The notes under the pieces were generated by a model, which ran no database searches, had not been told where the DNA came from, and was given only the letters and a program-made list of their open reading frames with translations. This document shows, piece after piece, positions 1 to 12,106 of a DNA stretch of 64,000 bases (the stretch's first letter is position 1; every line of letters starts with the position of its first letter). The position numbers were made by a program, and so were the translations under genes. The DNA is taken from the NCBI GenBank assembly GCA_027475525.1, contig JAMWFC010000032.1, positions 1,984,001 to 2,048,000 of the forward strand, written 5' to 3'. This stretch comes from Macrolepiota albuminosa. Its lineage: Eukaryota > Basidiomycota > Agaricomycetes > Agaricales > Agaricaceae.

Positions 1-129
1 TCTGGGTGCAGCGGGCTGTCATCCAGCCAGATTTGTGGTGTGACAGGCTGTCATGTGGAAAGGATAGCCAGTAGTTGTTGTCCAGCTACTGCCATGTCTG
101 GAGATGGGGGCCACTGTTGCTCTTCCGGT

Positions 130-1190
130 TTGTCTAGAACGGTGAGTGACCTGTGCCCAGTACCCTCCTCAAAGATGACGTTGTGTGATGTCACAATAGT
201 CCAGGACCTAGCATCGTACAACCAGTATCTGCTGTTTGCATAGCCTACAAGGTGTCTTCACTGACTGTGGGTCCAGTTTTGATCTCACCAAATCAGTTGG
301 TACCTTTGCCCATGCCAAACACTCTCAAGGCCTCAAGTAATCAACTCTCTGCCGCTGGCCCATCCATGCCTCTTTGGGAATAATCCCTGGATAATGCAAA
401 GATAGAAGTAAGTTTCTCGTGTAAATTTGTGTTGCAGCTGTCTCAGCCCACAAGTCTTTAGGCAGTCCACTCTCTATGAGCATACAGCGTACCTCATGGA
501 GGATAGTGTGGTTTGCCCTCTCTGCCACACTGTTTTGAGCATGTGCATAGGGAGTTGTAACTCTGAGGATTATACTGTGTGTGTGCCAAGGTATGTTGTC
601 CATGCTTTATTTATCTATTCCCATCCTGCATCAACACAGATCTCATGGAGTTTCTGCCCAGTCTGCCATTCTGACTCAGCATGATACAAGGTAAATGCCA
701 CTAGGGTTGTTGTTGCATCCTTCCATGCCAAGAAGAATCCCGACATATTGGAAGTGCCTCTATCCACTGCGACCATCATGTATGTTGTGCCCCCCAAAGA
801 CACAACATTCATGGGCCCCCATAGATCAATGTGGACATGCTTGTTCAGCAGGCTTTCTGGTTTGACATCAGTGTCGTAGAGTCTTGCTGCATGCTTCCCA
901 TATACGCAATCTTCGCATAGATCCAGTGCACTAAGTTCACCTCTGATCACCAAACCATTGACTAAGTTGTTGACCAAAACATCTTTGATATTTTTGACAC
1001 TAGTGTGGCCAAAACACCTATGCCAGACCTCAAGAGTAGTTGGCTTCAGCTGGGACTTTGCGATGAGGGCACTGGTCTTCTCCTGGCTACAGAGAGAGCT
1101 TAAAAGGTACATGCCACCCTCACCCTTTCCATGCAGAATTTTCCTTCCCAGTGGGTCATGGAATTGGACTTGACCACCTCCAAATACCAC
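130..1190 (-). pseudogene. Copia GAG-pre-integrase and integrase core, frameshifted
   Basis: Residues encoded at 1190-615 contain the pre-integrase signature WHRCFGHTSVKNI, the Cys pair CEDCVYGKH, and the start of the catalytic core HIDLWGPMNVVSLGG with the first catalytic Asp. A stop at 615-617 and a frame change follow. The frame at 603-325 holds the end of the core (TPYAHAQNSVAERANHTI, carrying the catalytic Glu) and ESGLPKDLWAE. A further piece near 245-130 reads YANSRYWLYDARSWTIV, the C-terminal integrase part of Copia elements. Integrase inserts cDNA into chromosomes, but this reading frame is broken. Confidence 0.85.
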
Positions 1191-1567
1191 CTTGAAGCTG
1201 GCTTTGTCAAAACAGTTTATTGAGATTAGATTAGATTATATACATGTGATAGAATGAACTTGGAGTAGAATAATGATCATAATGGAAGTGGAATGCATGT
1301 AATAGGCAATTTCAACAGTTTGGATACCTCTAGGGGCATATGGCAGGTCCTTTTCACTGTCCCTCAGCCTACCACACAAAAACGGGCTCCCCTGGGCACC
1401 ACGTGGCCTTTCATTGGGGTGTCCAGCCCCTCATACTCCAAGAAATCTTTGCGGTTCACGAAAAAATGGTCGGTTGCCTCTGAGTCGGCATAAGTAGGTA
1501 TCTCTGGAGTAATTGTGGCATTTGCTCCCATCCATCTGACCAGTGCTTTCTGCCCCTGTCCATCAGA

Positions 1568-2491
1568 TCAATCCTGCAGGGTGGCAAATAGTGCGTATGT
1601 GGTGTGTGGCATTTCAGGTGGTAAGTCAGTGGTTGTTGCTACTTTTGCTACAGGAGGAGGGGTGGTTGGTGTGCTTTTGCTTGGAGGTGTCCTAGGGGTT
1701 TTTGACCTGTTGCAGAAATTGGGTGGGAATTGTCCCTCTTTTCCTCCTCCCTTCCAGTAACAATTTTCAATGGCATGGCCTGTCCTTTTGCACTTTGGAT
1801 TGACACAAATCAGCTTCAGCTTTGCCTGTGCTTGCAGGGCCATCATAGATATTCCTGCTTTCTGCTTCTGTAGGACAAGATGATCCCAATGTATAGTAAG
1901 TGCTGCTACCATATCTTTTGTCTCTTTCATGGTGTAACATCCTGCTACCACAGCATTCCGGGATTCTGGTAGTGACAACATGAGATTTGTGCGGAAGGTT
2001 GCATCATCGACTTTTGCTCCCTTCTCTACTGCCAATCTTCACTTCTCCCGCATGTCCTCCACATGCTTGAGGAAGTCCATGCCATCATTGAACTCTGTGG
2101 CACATAGTCGCTTCTCAACGTCCATAGCTGTGATCTTGGAAAATACTCCGTAGTTGTTGGTAAGTGTCTTCCAAGCCTCTGCTGCTGTGCCATCCATTTT
2201 GATGCCCAGTCCAACCAGGTTTTTAATGTTGTATATGATGAGCCCTAATGTCCACGTGTCTCTTTCCTCCCATTCCTCCAAGGAAGGGGTTTTTGACAGC
2301 CAGTCAGTGGGCTTGTTTTCAATTTTGGAGTCCTCGCTTTTGGGCTTGCTGATTAGACTGTCCAAGTTGCTGCAGGCACCATGAGCTCTTGCCGCAATTA
2401 GTACTCAGTTTTTAAAGATTAGGTAGTTGGTCCCATCAAAGTGTACTTCTTCTGGAAAGTTTGGTGGGTTCAATGAGTTTGTGGACGACAT
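1568..2491 (-). pseudogene. Copia gag (nucleocapsid) with in-frame stops
   Basis: The likely start is the ATG at 2491 (MSSTNSLNPPNFPEEVHFDG). The frame continues through the UBN2-type gag domain to a zinc knuckle, Cys-x4-Cys-x4-His-x4-Cys, followed by YWKGGGKEGQFPP, typical of basidiomycete Copia gag. Stops at 2405-2407 and 2039-2041 replace Trp codons. The downstream part is proline/threonine rich, as is usual before the protease. The protein would coat element RNA in cytoplasmic particles. This copy is non-functional as read. Confidence 0.85.
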
Positions 2492-3860
2492 GTTGTGGTG
2501 GGGATGTGGGATGTGGGATGTATGAGTCACTTGTCGGAGCAATGGCTCAATGCAGTGGGAGTGCTGGAACAGGGCCGATAACCTGTAGAACAGTACGGTT
2601 ATTCCTCAGTCACTCACAAAAGATGTAGTTGACTAATGTATTAATTTACCTGTAGAACAGTACGGTTATTCTACAGATCGTATGAGTAAATATTTCTGTA
2701 AGTAGAAGATAGATGACTCACCTTTAGTCACTCACAAAAGATGTAGTTGACTGAGGGCTGATTGTTTGTGTCTACGAAAAAAAAGAGAAAAAGAAAACAA
2801 AGACTGGTAAATACCAATCGTTTGTGTAATGTGGCTTACGCCACCAAAAGAGGTAAGTGCGATAAGAAAAATAAACAAATGATCATTACAATCTTGGGTG
2901 TCGAGCCGTCGGTTGAATGAGTCGCTTGCTCAACACACCTTATAGTGTTGTAAAAATAACACAAATCAAGAGCTTGGTGTTTCAAAGAGTGCACCAAGAA
3001 TAATATTTACTGTGGAGTAATCAGAAAGTAAGATTTGATATAGCTAATTACAACAAATCAAGTATTTATTTATATGGTGAAAAAACCACTGTCAAATGGC
3101 CAGACAATGCCAAAGAGTGGTGAACTTATTCTAGGTAAGTAAGAGTTTGTGAATTATCTAACATATTACCAAGTCGACAGGTCCTATCGGCATGAGGCCA
3201 GCGTGGGCAGCAGCCATGGTTGGTCAGTAATCATTTTGAGTGCCTTTAGTATCTGAAACGCCTTTATCCTTTGGGTCCTCTCAAGCTTTGTCGTGTTGAC
3301 AGATGATACTCAGTCGATATGGTAGATGACTATATTTATTGCACTAAGTACCTGTTGACAGATGATACTACAATACCCATCAGCTTCTGTGTGAAGTAAT
3401 GTAGTGCTCGTACGTACCTCAGTCGGTATGGTAGACGACTGAGGCACTGGGCATCCGTTTCCGATCAATATCCCTATCAACTGTACAGTTTCTTTTCTCC
3501 AGAAAATTTACCTCCTCCCTGCGGCACACACACCACGTGATGCGTTCCGCTGCAGTGGCGCGTACTCCGCGATCCCTCCTTCCAACATGTCGTAAACCCC
3601 TCGACCCATTTTTCACTCCTCCCTGTCCTCTACCAGTTATGTCAGAGGTTAGCCTGTAGAATTTACCTCAACCATTCCTGTTCAGACCGAGTACAATGCA
3701 GGTAGTAGTGGAAAGGACAACAACGGAATTTATTTAGACAAAAGTGATTTCCATGGTTTTCGCAGCGGTGCGGCAGTTATGGATGAATCTGGCGTGCATC
3801 TGGCAGGGTTTTGTTTACAGCTCAAAGATCGACACAACTCGCATAACACAAAAAAAAAAC
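2492..3860. other. Gene-free block with short direct repeats, possible Copia LTR/leader
   Basis: No convincing coding sequence. Repeated motifs are visible: ACCTGTAGAACAGTACGGTT near 2580 and 2648, AGTCACTCACAAAAGATGTA near 2602 and 2725, GTTGACAGATGATACT near 3295 and 3354, and TCAGTCGATATGGTAGATGA near 3310 with a variant at 3419. These may be LTR and leader sequence of the Copia element to the left, but I cannot pair two LTR copies within the window. Confidence 0.4.
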
Positions 3861-3861
3861 T

Positions 3862-6791
3862 CTATACTGCGAGCACTCTGAACGGATCCGAACCCCCACC
3901 TTCCAAACCCGCAAGTACAGCTTGCCGCACCGCACCAAGGTAATCTCCAAGCCTCCGTCCGTCTTCATTAACAAAGTCCTCATACAACTTGTACCTTGAG
4001 TCCGCAACGGTATTCGCCAGGTGCAGAGCACGGGTGAGGTTCCTAAAAGAAGAAAAAGTAAGAAAAAGAAAAACATAAAAAGGTTCGGCACACACTCTTT
4101 TATGTGATGGCGTGAACCAACGAGCAACGAGTGAAGACGGATGATCAGCTCTGGCACGTATATTTGTCGTACACGTATGAGCTCCTGTCTCCTGAGATTA
4201 CCTAGTAACGAGGATTAGAACATTCGACAATCACTTCCACCACACACCTCCAGGTGTCTCCACATCCGTAACCAACCACTCCGACTCCAGAAGCTTCGTA
4301 GCCCGCTCATACGCCCGATCAATAACACCCTGCCACAATGAGCATCTCATCCATAGACAAAACAGAAAACAAAACCCACCCTATAATCATCCAACCAAGC
4401 CAACCTCGCCTCTCTATTCATGCTCGCCACCTCCAACGCCTGAGACTCCACGACCTTATCCAGCGTCTCCCAGATAACAAAAAACTGCCGATAATGCAGG
4501 TACTCCGTCGCCATCTCTTCTGGCTCGCCTATTGCCGCAAGCTCCGGGGGTAACATATCCAGGAGCTGTTTTGCCAGCGTCACGCGGCCCGAAGCTAAAA
4601 AGCAGAGTCAGCGGCATATCTCGACGTCAGGGAGTTAGACATACCAAGGAAGTAGCGCAGGATGACATTAGATTGCTCGAGTGCAGTGGTATATGTAGTT
4701 TCGTTGTACGTCGTCCACTCAATTGAACGAAGGAGCAGGAGCTCGGATGGTGTTGGGGGTGGCTGGAGCGTTATGATTGAGGGAAGCGAGCCACGCAACG
4801 GCGGCAGATCCTACACAGAGTCTCAGCATACGACACGCAACATGAGACCCACGCGCACCTCGAATGCTTTCTCAATTGTTCGCTCAGCAGTCGCGACGGC
4901 GACACGATCCATATCCAGGCCATGGTCCCTCGCGCGGGTCAGGGCGAGACGGCGCTCCGAGGTGTCGGCCGAAAGTTGGAGGGATACGAGGAACATGGCA
5001 TAACGCTCGACGGCATTGTCCCCTAGGGCGCCAGCGTACAACGCAATGAGATCGCGCTGGCCTGCCGCCTGTGCATATATGAGTCTGACTAATTCATCAA
5101 CGGACTAGCAGGCGCACCTCCAGGACCTGGAGATAAGATTCGAGAATGATCTGCGTCGCGAGTGGTGGGACCGAGATATCAATCATCTGGAAATACAAAC
5201 ACAAATGCGCGAAAAAGCGACACAACGGCGCGTGCCTGCGTCGTTCCCAAATGAGTAAACCGACGACAAGTAAAGAGGCACGCTTACTCTCTCGACGATG
5301 TCGGCAATGACCCACTTTTCAATGCGTCAGCAAAATTCTCAAGCATTGTATCCGTCTCGTCGAGAATAATGTGCAGCTGGGAATAATGAAACGCATGTTC
5401 CGGGCCCAATCTGTGCCCGGTCAACAATCCATGAGGACAAAGAAAGCAAGCCACACACCCTTCGTCAACCGCAACATCCTTCAAGGCATCCAACGCCTCA
5501 CCAACCTCACCAATCCAGTCGCTCTCGTCATCGTCCTCCTGGCTGTCCTCCCTCTCGAAACCATCCTCCCAAAAGCCACCTCCAAGCTTTTCCATTTCGC
5601 CGCTCTCCCTCTCCTCACACATAATACTAATCTGTGCCCACAAATGGTCCTCCCACGTTCTGCACGCTCCCTTGAGCACGGCTGCTGTCTGATATGACGG
5701 GGCGAGGGCGGCATAGAGTATGCGTTCGTACTCTGGGAGGTTGTTCTGGGGTCGAGGTTAGGGACCAAAGTGCGAGAACGAAATAAGACTGACGTTGAGT
5801 GCAGCCCGTATACACGTCGCCTTCCATAGCTTTCTATGCCTGTTCCCCGACCATGCGTCCATATCTTCCTCATCTTCATCAAACCTTTCCGTTGCTAAGT
5901 AATGTCATTAGTACATCGACTCTTACACACACCCGCACGCACAGATGGCACGCCACTGGAACAACCTCGCGCCTCTAATACTGGCAGCTCTCCACGGCTG
6001 CCTGGCCTTTCTACACATCTCCATGGCGTCGTCCATCCTTCCGGCTCTAACACACGCGTACAACGCCATGGCCAGATTCTTCTCATAATTCTATGCACCA
6101 ATCAGTATCGCAATCGTAGAAATTGCGCTTGGCACTCACCGAATCATCAACGGCAAGGCCCCTCGCACTCTCTCCCCTTCTGGCACACACATCAGGATCC
6201 ATCCTGCTCACTAGTGCCTCTTTCCCAGTTCCACCGGACCTCAGAGCCTGCATAACGCCGAGCTTAGTGAACCGCCAGTACCCCGTGGTTGCTTCTGGTC
6301 CATAGGGCGGGGGCGCAGTCTCCTGGAGCCACTCTTTTACGACAACAAGTTCGGTGAGGAGGGGCGAGTGGTCCATGATTGCCTGCGCGACTGTGGACGT
6401 TGGCGTGTATGGATTTTCTCTGAGGAGTGCACGAGGGCTGGGTAGGCCTGTTTGATCCGTTTTTCGAGCGCTGTTTCGCATAGTTTGTTCAGTACTGGTT
6501 GGCCGAGGGAGTCGAGACATACGGCATGACAGCCTGTAACAAGCTCCACGTCCTCTCCTCCATCCTCAAGAGCTCTGCATCGAGGTCATTAGTGCCCCAC
6601 GTCTGGTCGATCGTCTGGAGTCTGGTTCACGTCAAAGGATGCACAAGTGAGGCAGAGCACACTCACTGCTCGCGACAGACGTGGCGCATTCTGGGTGCAA
6701 AGCCAGTGTCGGGGTCAAAGACGGCCAGGAGGTCGTCCGCGATTGGTTTGCAGACGGCAAGGACGTCTGCACACGAGCCATAGAGAGACAT
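3862..6791 (-). CDS. NUP107: Nuclear pore protein Nup107/Nup84
   Basis: Scaffold nucleoporin of the Y-shaped outer-ring (Nup84/Nup107-160) complex. I can join 14 exons on the minus strand with GT-AG introns of 45-53 nt: 6791-6667, 6621-6523, 6470-6140, 6090-5943, 5894-5794, 5745-5459, 5410-5288, 5235-5118, 5068-4859, 4810-4645, 4594-4380, 4329-4248, 4201-4096 and 4042-3862. The joined length is 2,292 nt, an open frame of 763 codons plus stop, which supports the model. Diagnostic stretches are EERTWSLLQAVMP, QPWRAASIRG, NRHRKLWKATCIRAALN, RTWEDHLWAQISIMCEER, HAFHYSQLHIIL and SIEWTTYNETTYTTALEQSN. The domain is all-helical with no membrane segment. An acidic linker lies near EREDSQEDDDESDW. The gene appears intact. 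Confidence 0.92.
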
Positions 6792-6864
6792 GGCAGGAGA
6801 AAATGTGTAACGTGACCGTACTGGTTCACCATATGTAACGTGTGACCGAGTAGGCCTACAAACG

Positions 6865-7278
6865 TTGTCTAGCACCTCTGCAGGTTTCCATGCACCATGT
6901 CTGTTGAAATCTTGCCAGTCTAACTTGATACTTATAAATACTATAGATTCGGATACTTACTGTGTCTGTATCGATGCTCATTACGTGGACCCAGGTGCCT
7001 TCCATCCCTTCCGCTTCGTTGAAATGCGAGAGAAAAGTACCCGAAAACTCGACATGGTCTCTACGCATTCCGATTTTCTGGCTTTTGGGCATGGATTTTA
7101 TGCATGTCCTGGCCGATTCTTTGCTGCAAATGAGCTGAAGTTGATGTTGGCATATGTAGTTATGATATATGATGTGACGATGGAGGGTGGCAAGAGCCGT
7201 CCAGAGAATAAATGGTATATGACAACTTGCGTGTCGGATCCGCAGGGAGAGGGGTTATTTCAGAGACGGATGATTTAG
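6865..7278 (+). pseudogene. Cytochrome P450 C-terminal remnant
   Basis: Only the last part of a fungal P450 is present, clear from about 6985. It has the PERF-like FHPFRFVEMRE, then FLAFGHGFYACPGRFFAANE, the heme-binding loop with the cysteine ligand and the following helix, then a C-terminus ending at 7278. The oxygen-binding helix I and the ExxR helix are absent upstream. Instead the divergent Nup107 gene begins 74 bp away, so this is a 3' fragment and not a functional monooxygenase. The sequence resembles the multi-gene P450s of agaricomycete secondary metabolism. It may be a relic of a rearrangement that placed Nup107 here. Confidence 0.8.
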
Positions 7279-7966
7279 CTAGATAGTGCAATTTACTATC
7301 TCAAACTTTTAGACACAAAGGGCTCTGTCAGGCCTATGTGTTTGTGCTCTTCATATTGACTAAACACGACAGCTGTACAAATTGGCAGATGGTAATTGCA
7401 TTTTACAAAGCGGACGATTTTCGTCTCGCCCATCAACCATTGAACTAGCTTGGTCTCAAAATAGTAGACCAAAAACTACAATTCCCTCAACAAATCTGTC
7501 GACCGACAAGTAACAGATGTTTCAGCTCACGGGTATTGCTCAGAAGGCGTCAAAATCAGAAGATGAAGAACGTGGTAGCAAGGAATGGCGAAGACTTCTC
7601 AAGATCCGTCCAATCAGAACATTGAAGAACTTGATGGAGAAAATGGGATGGGAAAGACTTCCCAATATCAGTGATGCTTTTCTGCGAAATGATCTTTGAC
7701 AGGAGCGTGGTCTAACATTATCCCTGCAAACAGACTTCTGACCGAAGGCACTCCAACTATCAACGGAGCAAATCATGGGGTAAAAGTTGGTTTGAACAAG
7801 CTAGTGGTAGTTTATATAGGATGCCGACTCGGAAGTGATGAAAATTTTGGTTCCCGCTGCCGCAGACTAAGAATACTCAATCAAAATATTAAAAAAACGA
7901 CAATCCAGAGCCTATAAAACGTTTGATCCATCTAAAAACCTGTATATCCATCTGCACTCAACACTC
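7279..7966. other. Intergenic, no supported gene
   Basis: Short open frames of about 60-78 codons occur on both strands near 7517-7917, but none shows a recognisable motif or a partner exon. Confidence 0.5.
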
Positions 7967-8427
7967 ATGTTGAACATAGTGAGCCTTGTAGGGCCAATTC
8001 TCATCGGCATGTACGATCCCTTGATCAATCAGGCTAACCTTGCTCATTTCCTATGCTATCCAGCCGCAATAATCAGCTTTCAGTATGAGCATTCCTTATA
8101 TTCTCTCTCCACCTAACCTCCATACAGGCTATTTGGAATTACATTTGCCCAGACTGCATATTATTTCCGTACATATCCTAATGATCATAGGTTCTTGAAG
8201 GCCTTAGTGAGTTCCTCCCCTTTGAGTCCTTTTTTGATTTTATCCAGTGATCATAGGTTGCAGTGATTTTGTGAGTCACATATTACCATCTCATCTATTT
8301 ATATGAATTCAAATTGTATAAGCATCATTGATGCTGTAAATGTGGCTTGTCTTGTGCAAATAGGGTTCTTTTATTTCATCGTAGGGAAGATTCCTGAGAA
8401 TCAACCAACACTCCTTCACGCCACACA
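7967..8427 (+). CDS. DUF6534-like multi-pass membrane protein, 5' part, intron-rich
   Basis: Four exons join in frame from the ATG at 7967: 7967-8082, 8128-8206, 8257-8270 (14 nt) and 8323-8427, with GT-AG introns and branch-like CTAAC sites. The product begins with a GPILIG motif, then LFGITFAQTAYYFRTYPNDH and FLKALVAVIFIIDAVN, the pattern of fungal DUF6534 membrane proteins (GP-LIG helix 1, FG-Q-YY-P-D helix 2, LK-LV--I--D helix 3). The function of that family is unknown. Downstream (8,430-9,950) is AT-rich with many candidate small exons that I could not join with confidence, and the Gypsy element sits beyond. The gene may be intact with many introns, or decayed. Confidence is moderate for the family and low for completeness. 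Confidence 0.5.
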
Positions 8428-10143
8428 GTAAGATACAATCCAGCTACTTTCCATCATATTATTGACTCTTGCTTGTTTAGGGGAGCTGCAGTATGTGACA
8501 GAATTTTCTGGATCAGGATTTATTGTAAATGCTGATATTTTTTAGCTTTTATCAACAACAGCTGTATGTTATTACCCTTTATTATAGGTCTTATAAATTA
8601 TTAATGAATCTATAGATTGTGATTGCATCAATTGTTCAAAGGTGTGCTCATAAATCTATTGGATGTTACCTGATCTGAACTTCACATATAATGATCCAAC
8701 TAGCTTTTATGCATGGAGGGTAAATTGCCGTAAGTAAAATATACCACATTTGAAATAAGGTATTTTACTCATAAATATCTAGTTGGTGTTAGATATAAAT
8801 ATCAAAAGCTTCTTGTTGCACTTATAGTATGCATCATTCTATTATGATCACATTCTAATATCTCAAATGCTCTCTACCTTTCTGTAGTTGATCACATGTT
8901 TTGGACTGTGTAAGCTGATTTTGTTTTGCCAAACATGTTGCTAAATAGCAACAAGGTGCTGGTTTGAGTAAGTGATTTCTGTTCATTTGGGCTCTTAAAC
9001 TCTTTTTTATGAAATAAATCAAGTTGACAATGCATTGCTGTTTGTGTCAATTCATTTAATATCAGTGAGGAATACTTAATTTGCAACAGATATGGCTTTT
9101 CTTCATTGGAAAGGATAACAACACAATTATCACATGTAAGCACTTTTAATACTTCAACTTTTCAAAAACAATGGATGTTCTGACTTATATTGGTGAAAGA
9201 CTTCATACATAATATCTATGATTATGGCTATCATATGTGATTTGACTATAAGTGCATCTCTTGTCTATCTGCTCAAAAGGATGCATACAGAGTTCAAAAC
9301 GTGAGCTTTTCTCTGACTTTCTTACTCATTTATCTAGAAGTTTCTCTTAGGTCCAAAAATGCAATAAACCATCTGATGGTTTTCAGGTAAGCAAATCCAT
9401 AATAAGCTGCTCATTAATAAATGAAATTAAATTGCAGTGTTGGCAATGGGCTGCTGATAAGCATTATTGCAGCTTGCAATATCATGACAGTGAGGAATTT
9501 TAGTTATCTGCACTGCTACTAGTTATCTGAAGTCATTTGTATCTTTAAGTATTATATCTCACCAACAAGTCCTCTTTATAGTTGTCAGTGCTCAGATAAA
9601 ATGTTTGGCCATAATGCTGATAGCAATTAGTATTTTCCACAATCAATACAAAATGTGTGTTTTTTTTTAGTCATCAGCTTTGTCTTTTTCTCATTTCTAC
9701 TACCAGTCTATGTCAATTCAATGCTGGTAAGTACACTTAGTATTCTGCTGAATTGCAACTGATGATGTTTCTGGTCTGGATTGTTTGATTGTAGGTGTCG
9801 TATGTAAATTTGTATCTTTTAAAAGCACATTTCAATCTGATTTGTTTACATATCTGTAGGCTTAACTCCAGAGCCAAAGTTCGAAAAATATTTTCAGAAG
9901 TTCAAAGCCAGAATTAGTTTTCCTTGAAATGTCTGAAACAGATTTGTAAGTGTAACTTATTTTTGATTGTTTACCTACTGCCATTTTCTCCAATTTTAGA
10001 GCCTTCAACAAACAAGGCCCATGTCAAGAAAAGGCTAACTATGTTTTATGTACTAGTCAATCATTTGTATTCTCAGTTACCAAACCAGTTCTTAAGTTGC
10101 AATAAGGAATTGAACCTTTCTGGATAGTTGATAATATAAACAG
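8428..10143 (+). other. AT-rich continuation of the membrane-protein locus
   Basis: Markedly AT-rich, with many GT...AG intervals and short hydrophobic-coding pieces on the plus strand. I cannot build a single frame. It probably holds further exons, or decayed exons, of the DUF6534-like gene starting at 7967. Confidence 0.3.
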
Positions 10144-10148
10144 TATGT

Positions 10149-10364
10149 TGTAAGCAGATACTGTATCTGACTCCACTAAGCACAAGCATTAACTGAGACA
10201 AGATATGATTCAGGAAAGAAAACTAAACTAACTTGTCTACCACCCTATCTAATAGATACTACATCTCATTCTGTTGATAAGGTTCTCTTGTTTCCTTCAA
10301 TCGCTGCCTGCTTACCCAAGGCCCCCTATTATGATTGAGTGTAGTTGTAAGCAATATGCTTATA
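10149..10364 (-). repeat. Gypsy 3' LTR
   Basis: 216 bp, matching 16887-17106 almost base for base. It lacks 4 bp (near 10262) that the right copy has and shows several substitutions, indicating some time since insertion. Confidence 0.93.
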
Positions 10365-10380
10365 CTTGCCCCCCCTCTGA
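10365..10380 (-). other. Gypsy polypurine tract
   Basis: On the minus strand the 16 bases immediately before the 3' LTR are TCAGAGGGGGGGCAAG, the purine run expected for plus-strand DNA priming. It abuts the LTR edge exactly. Confidence 0.75.
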
Positions 10381-10550
10381 ATTTTCAACTCCCCCTGCGA
10401 CCAATTCCTTCCTCCTCTCCCATTTATCTAAAGCAACAGTATCTTTCATTTCATAACCACTTTTTCATTCATTATGATCCGGTCCATACCCCTGCCACCT
10501 AACCAAGTATTGAACACCTCGGCCATGTCAGCATTCATCCAAAATGTATT

Positions 10551-11633
10551 CTATAAAGTGCTCAGACTGTCCATCTCCTCCATAACAATAGGTCCAGGCA
10601 TTTTCAAGTGCCTTGAGGGAAATAGTTCGTCGTCATTGGGATTGAAAGGTGATAAAAGACTAGCATGGAAACAATTGATGACACCCATTCTCTGAGGTAA
10701 CTCCAATACATATTCTGACGATTTGAGAAAGGCCTCCAGAACTGTGTATGGGCTGTCTTGCCTGGGCATGAATTTTGCCACCCTGCCATCCCTCTTTTGC
10801 ATGTAATCACATTGTCTATTAACTGTTGACAGCATGATCTTGTCTCCAACTGCATATGGAATTTCAGATCCTCGAGATTTATTTGCATGGTGAGCCTGTA
10901 ATATCTTTGCTATCATGAGATTATCCATTGCTTCTAGAAAGTCAAATTCAATTTTTTTCAAAACCTAAAGCACAAGATTCTCTGTAGGAGCGTCTACTGG
11001 AGGCGGAGGAAATAAGGGCAAAATGAGTCTTGGCAAAAAGGCAGACTTGAGTTGAAATGGGGAGAATCCTGTGGAAGCATTCACAGTATTCATGATGCCA
11101 AAATGAATTCTTGGTAATGCTTTCATCCAGTCTGTCTGTAGTCAGTCAACATGAAATCAGATGCATTGAACAATGGTTTTGTTTAATTTTTCAGAAGCAC
11201 CATCTGTCTGCAAATGAAAAGCAGTGGACATTTTGTATTTAATACCCATAAGTTTTATGAGCACACATCAGAATGAAGAGGTGAAAAGACTATCACAATC
11301 TGTGATGATTTCAAATAGAAGGCTGTTCTCACATTACCAGTCTCTGAAAAAAATGTGAGCAAACTCTTCCTCTGTCTGGGTCAAATGGCATGGTGAAATC
11401 TGGATGTTGGCACCTGCATGACAAGTCATTGAGCAAAACTGATCAAACCCTTTGTCCACAGGCAATGGGCCTACAAAGTTAAGCATTACAGAGGCAAAAC
11501 GGTGTTCTTGGATTGGTAAAGGATGTAACGGGCCTGTTGGCCTCTTTGTAGAACTTTTGTTATGCTGGTAGTCTACACAAGAGGGAATGTACCCTTGTAC
11601 AAGGTCACACCTCATGTTGGGCCAGTAGTACAA
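10551..11633 (-). pseudogene. Gypsy integrase, decayed
   Basis: The frame at 11633-11334 has the end of the integrase zinc-binding region (YYWPNMR...YIPSCVDYQHN, where the second zinc Cys is Tyr) and the start of the core, RFASVMLNFVGPLPVDKGFD. There the first catalytic Asp reads Asn, a G-to-A change. The frame at 10961-10551 holds the C-terminal part with IPYAVGDKIMLST and a chromodomain-like tail. Stops and frame changes separate the two parts. Both the zinc finger and the catalytic triad are damaged. Confidence 0.85.
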
Positions 11634-12106
11634 GAATCATAATGCAGTGTATGTCTTGTCTGCCCCAAAATAGCCTAATTTATCATGAGCTAAACAAAAT
11701 AGATTTTCTTGCAGGCCATTGAAATTCGGAATGATTAATTGATTACTGACATAGAGCAAGCCGTTCCTCTGTTCAATACCAGGCAGAGACATTCCCAATC
11801 TAATATCATTCAATATTTGCTTGGTATACTCATTCTTGAGGTAACCTTCTCAAATCGAGTCCAATGTTGTCTCATCACTCTCAATCAGCATCACTAGTGC
11901 AACAGCAATTCCAGGTTCCTCACCCAGCCATTGGAAAAGCACATCTGCAACTAAATTATCCTCACCAGAGATATAATTGATTGTGTAATTGTATTGGGAC
12001 AAGAACTCCATCCAACGAGCCTATCACTTTGAAAAATCGTGTTGTGTCTCAAAGTTTTGAAGAGTCTTGTGGTTGGTGAAAATTTTGAAGCAAGTAAATC
12101 AGTCCG

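Larger units (their letters stand above)
1..2491 (-). mobile_element. Ty1/Copia retrotransposon, decayed, truncated by window edge
   Basis: Read on the minus strand, the order is gag, then GAG-pre-integrase and integrase, as in Ty1/Copia elements. Reverse transcriptase and RNase H would lie left of position 1 and are not seen. The frame is broken by in-frame stops (2405-2407 and 2039-2041, both where Trp is expected, TGG to TGA) and by a frameshift near 603-615, so this copy cannot make its polyprotein. I found no convincing LTR boundary. The block right of 2491 contains repeated motifs that may belong to the 5' LTR. Confidence 0.9.

Noticed and set aside
3419..3616. Possible small Arg/Cys-rich protein (minus)
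   Set aside because: No homology, no splice context, and inside the repeat-rich block next to the Copia element.
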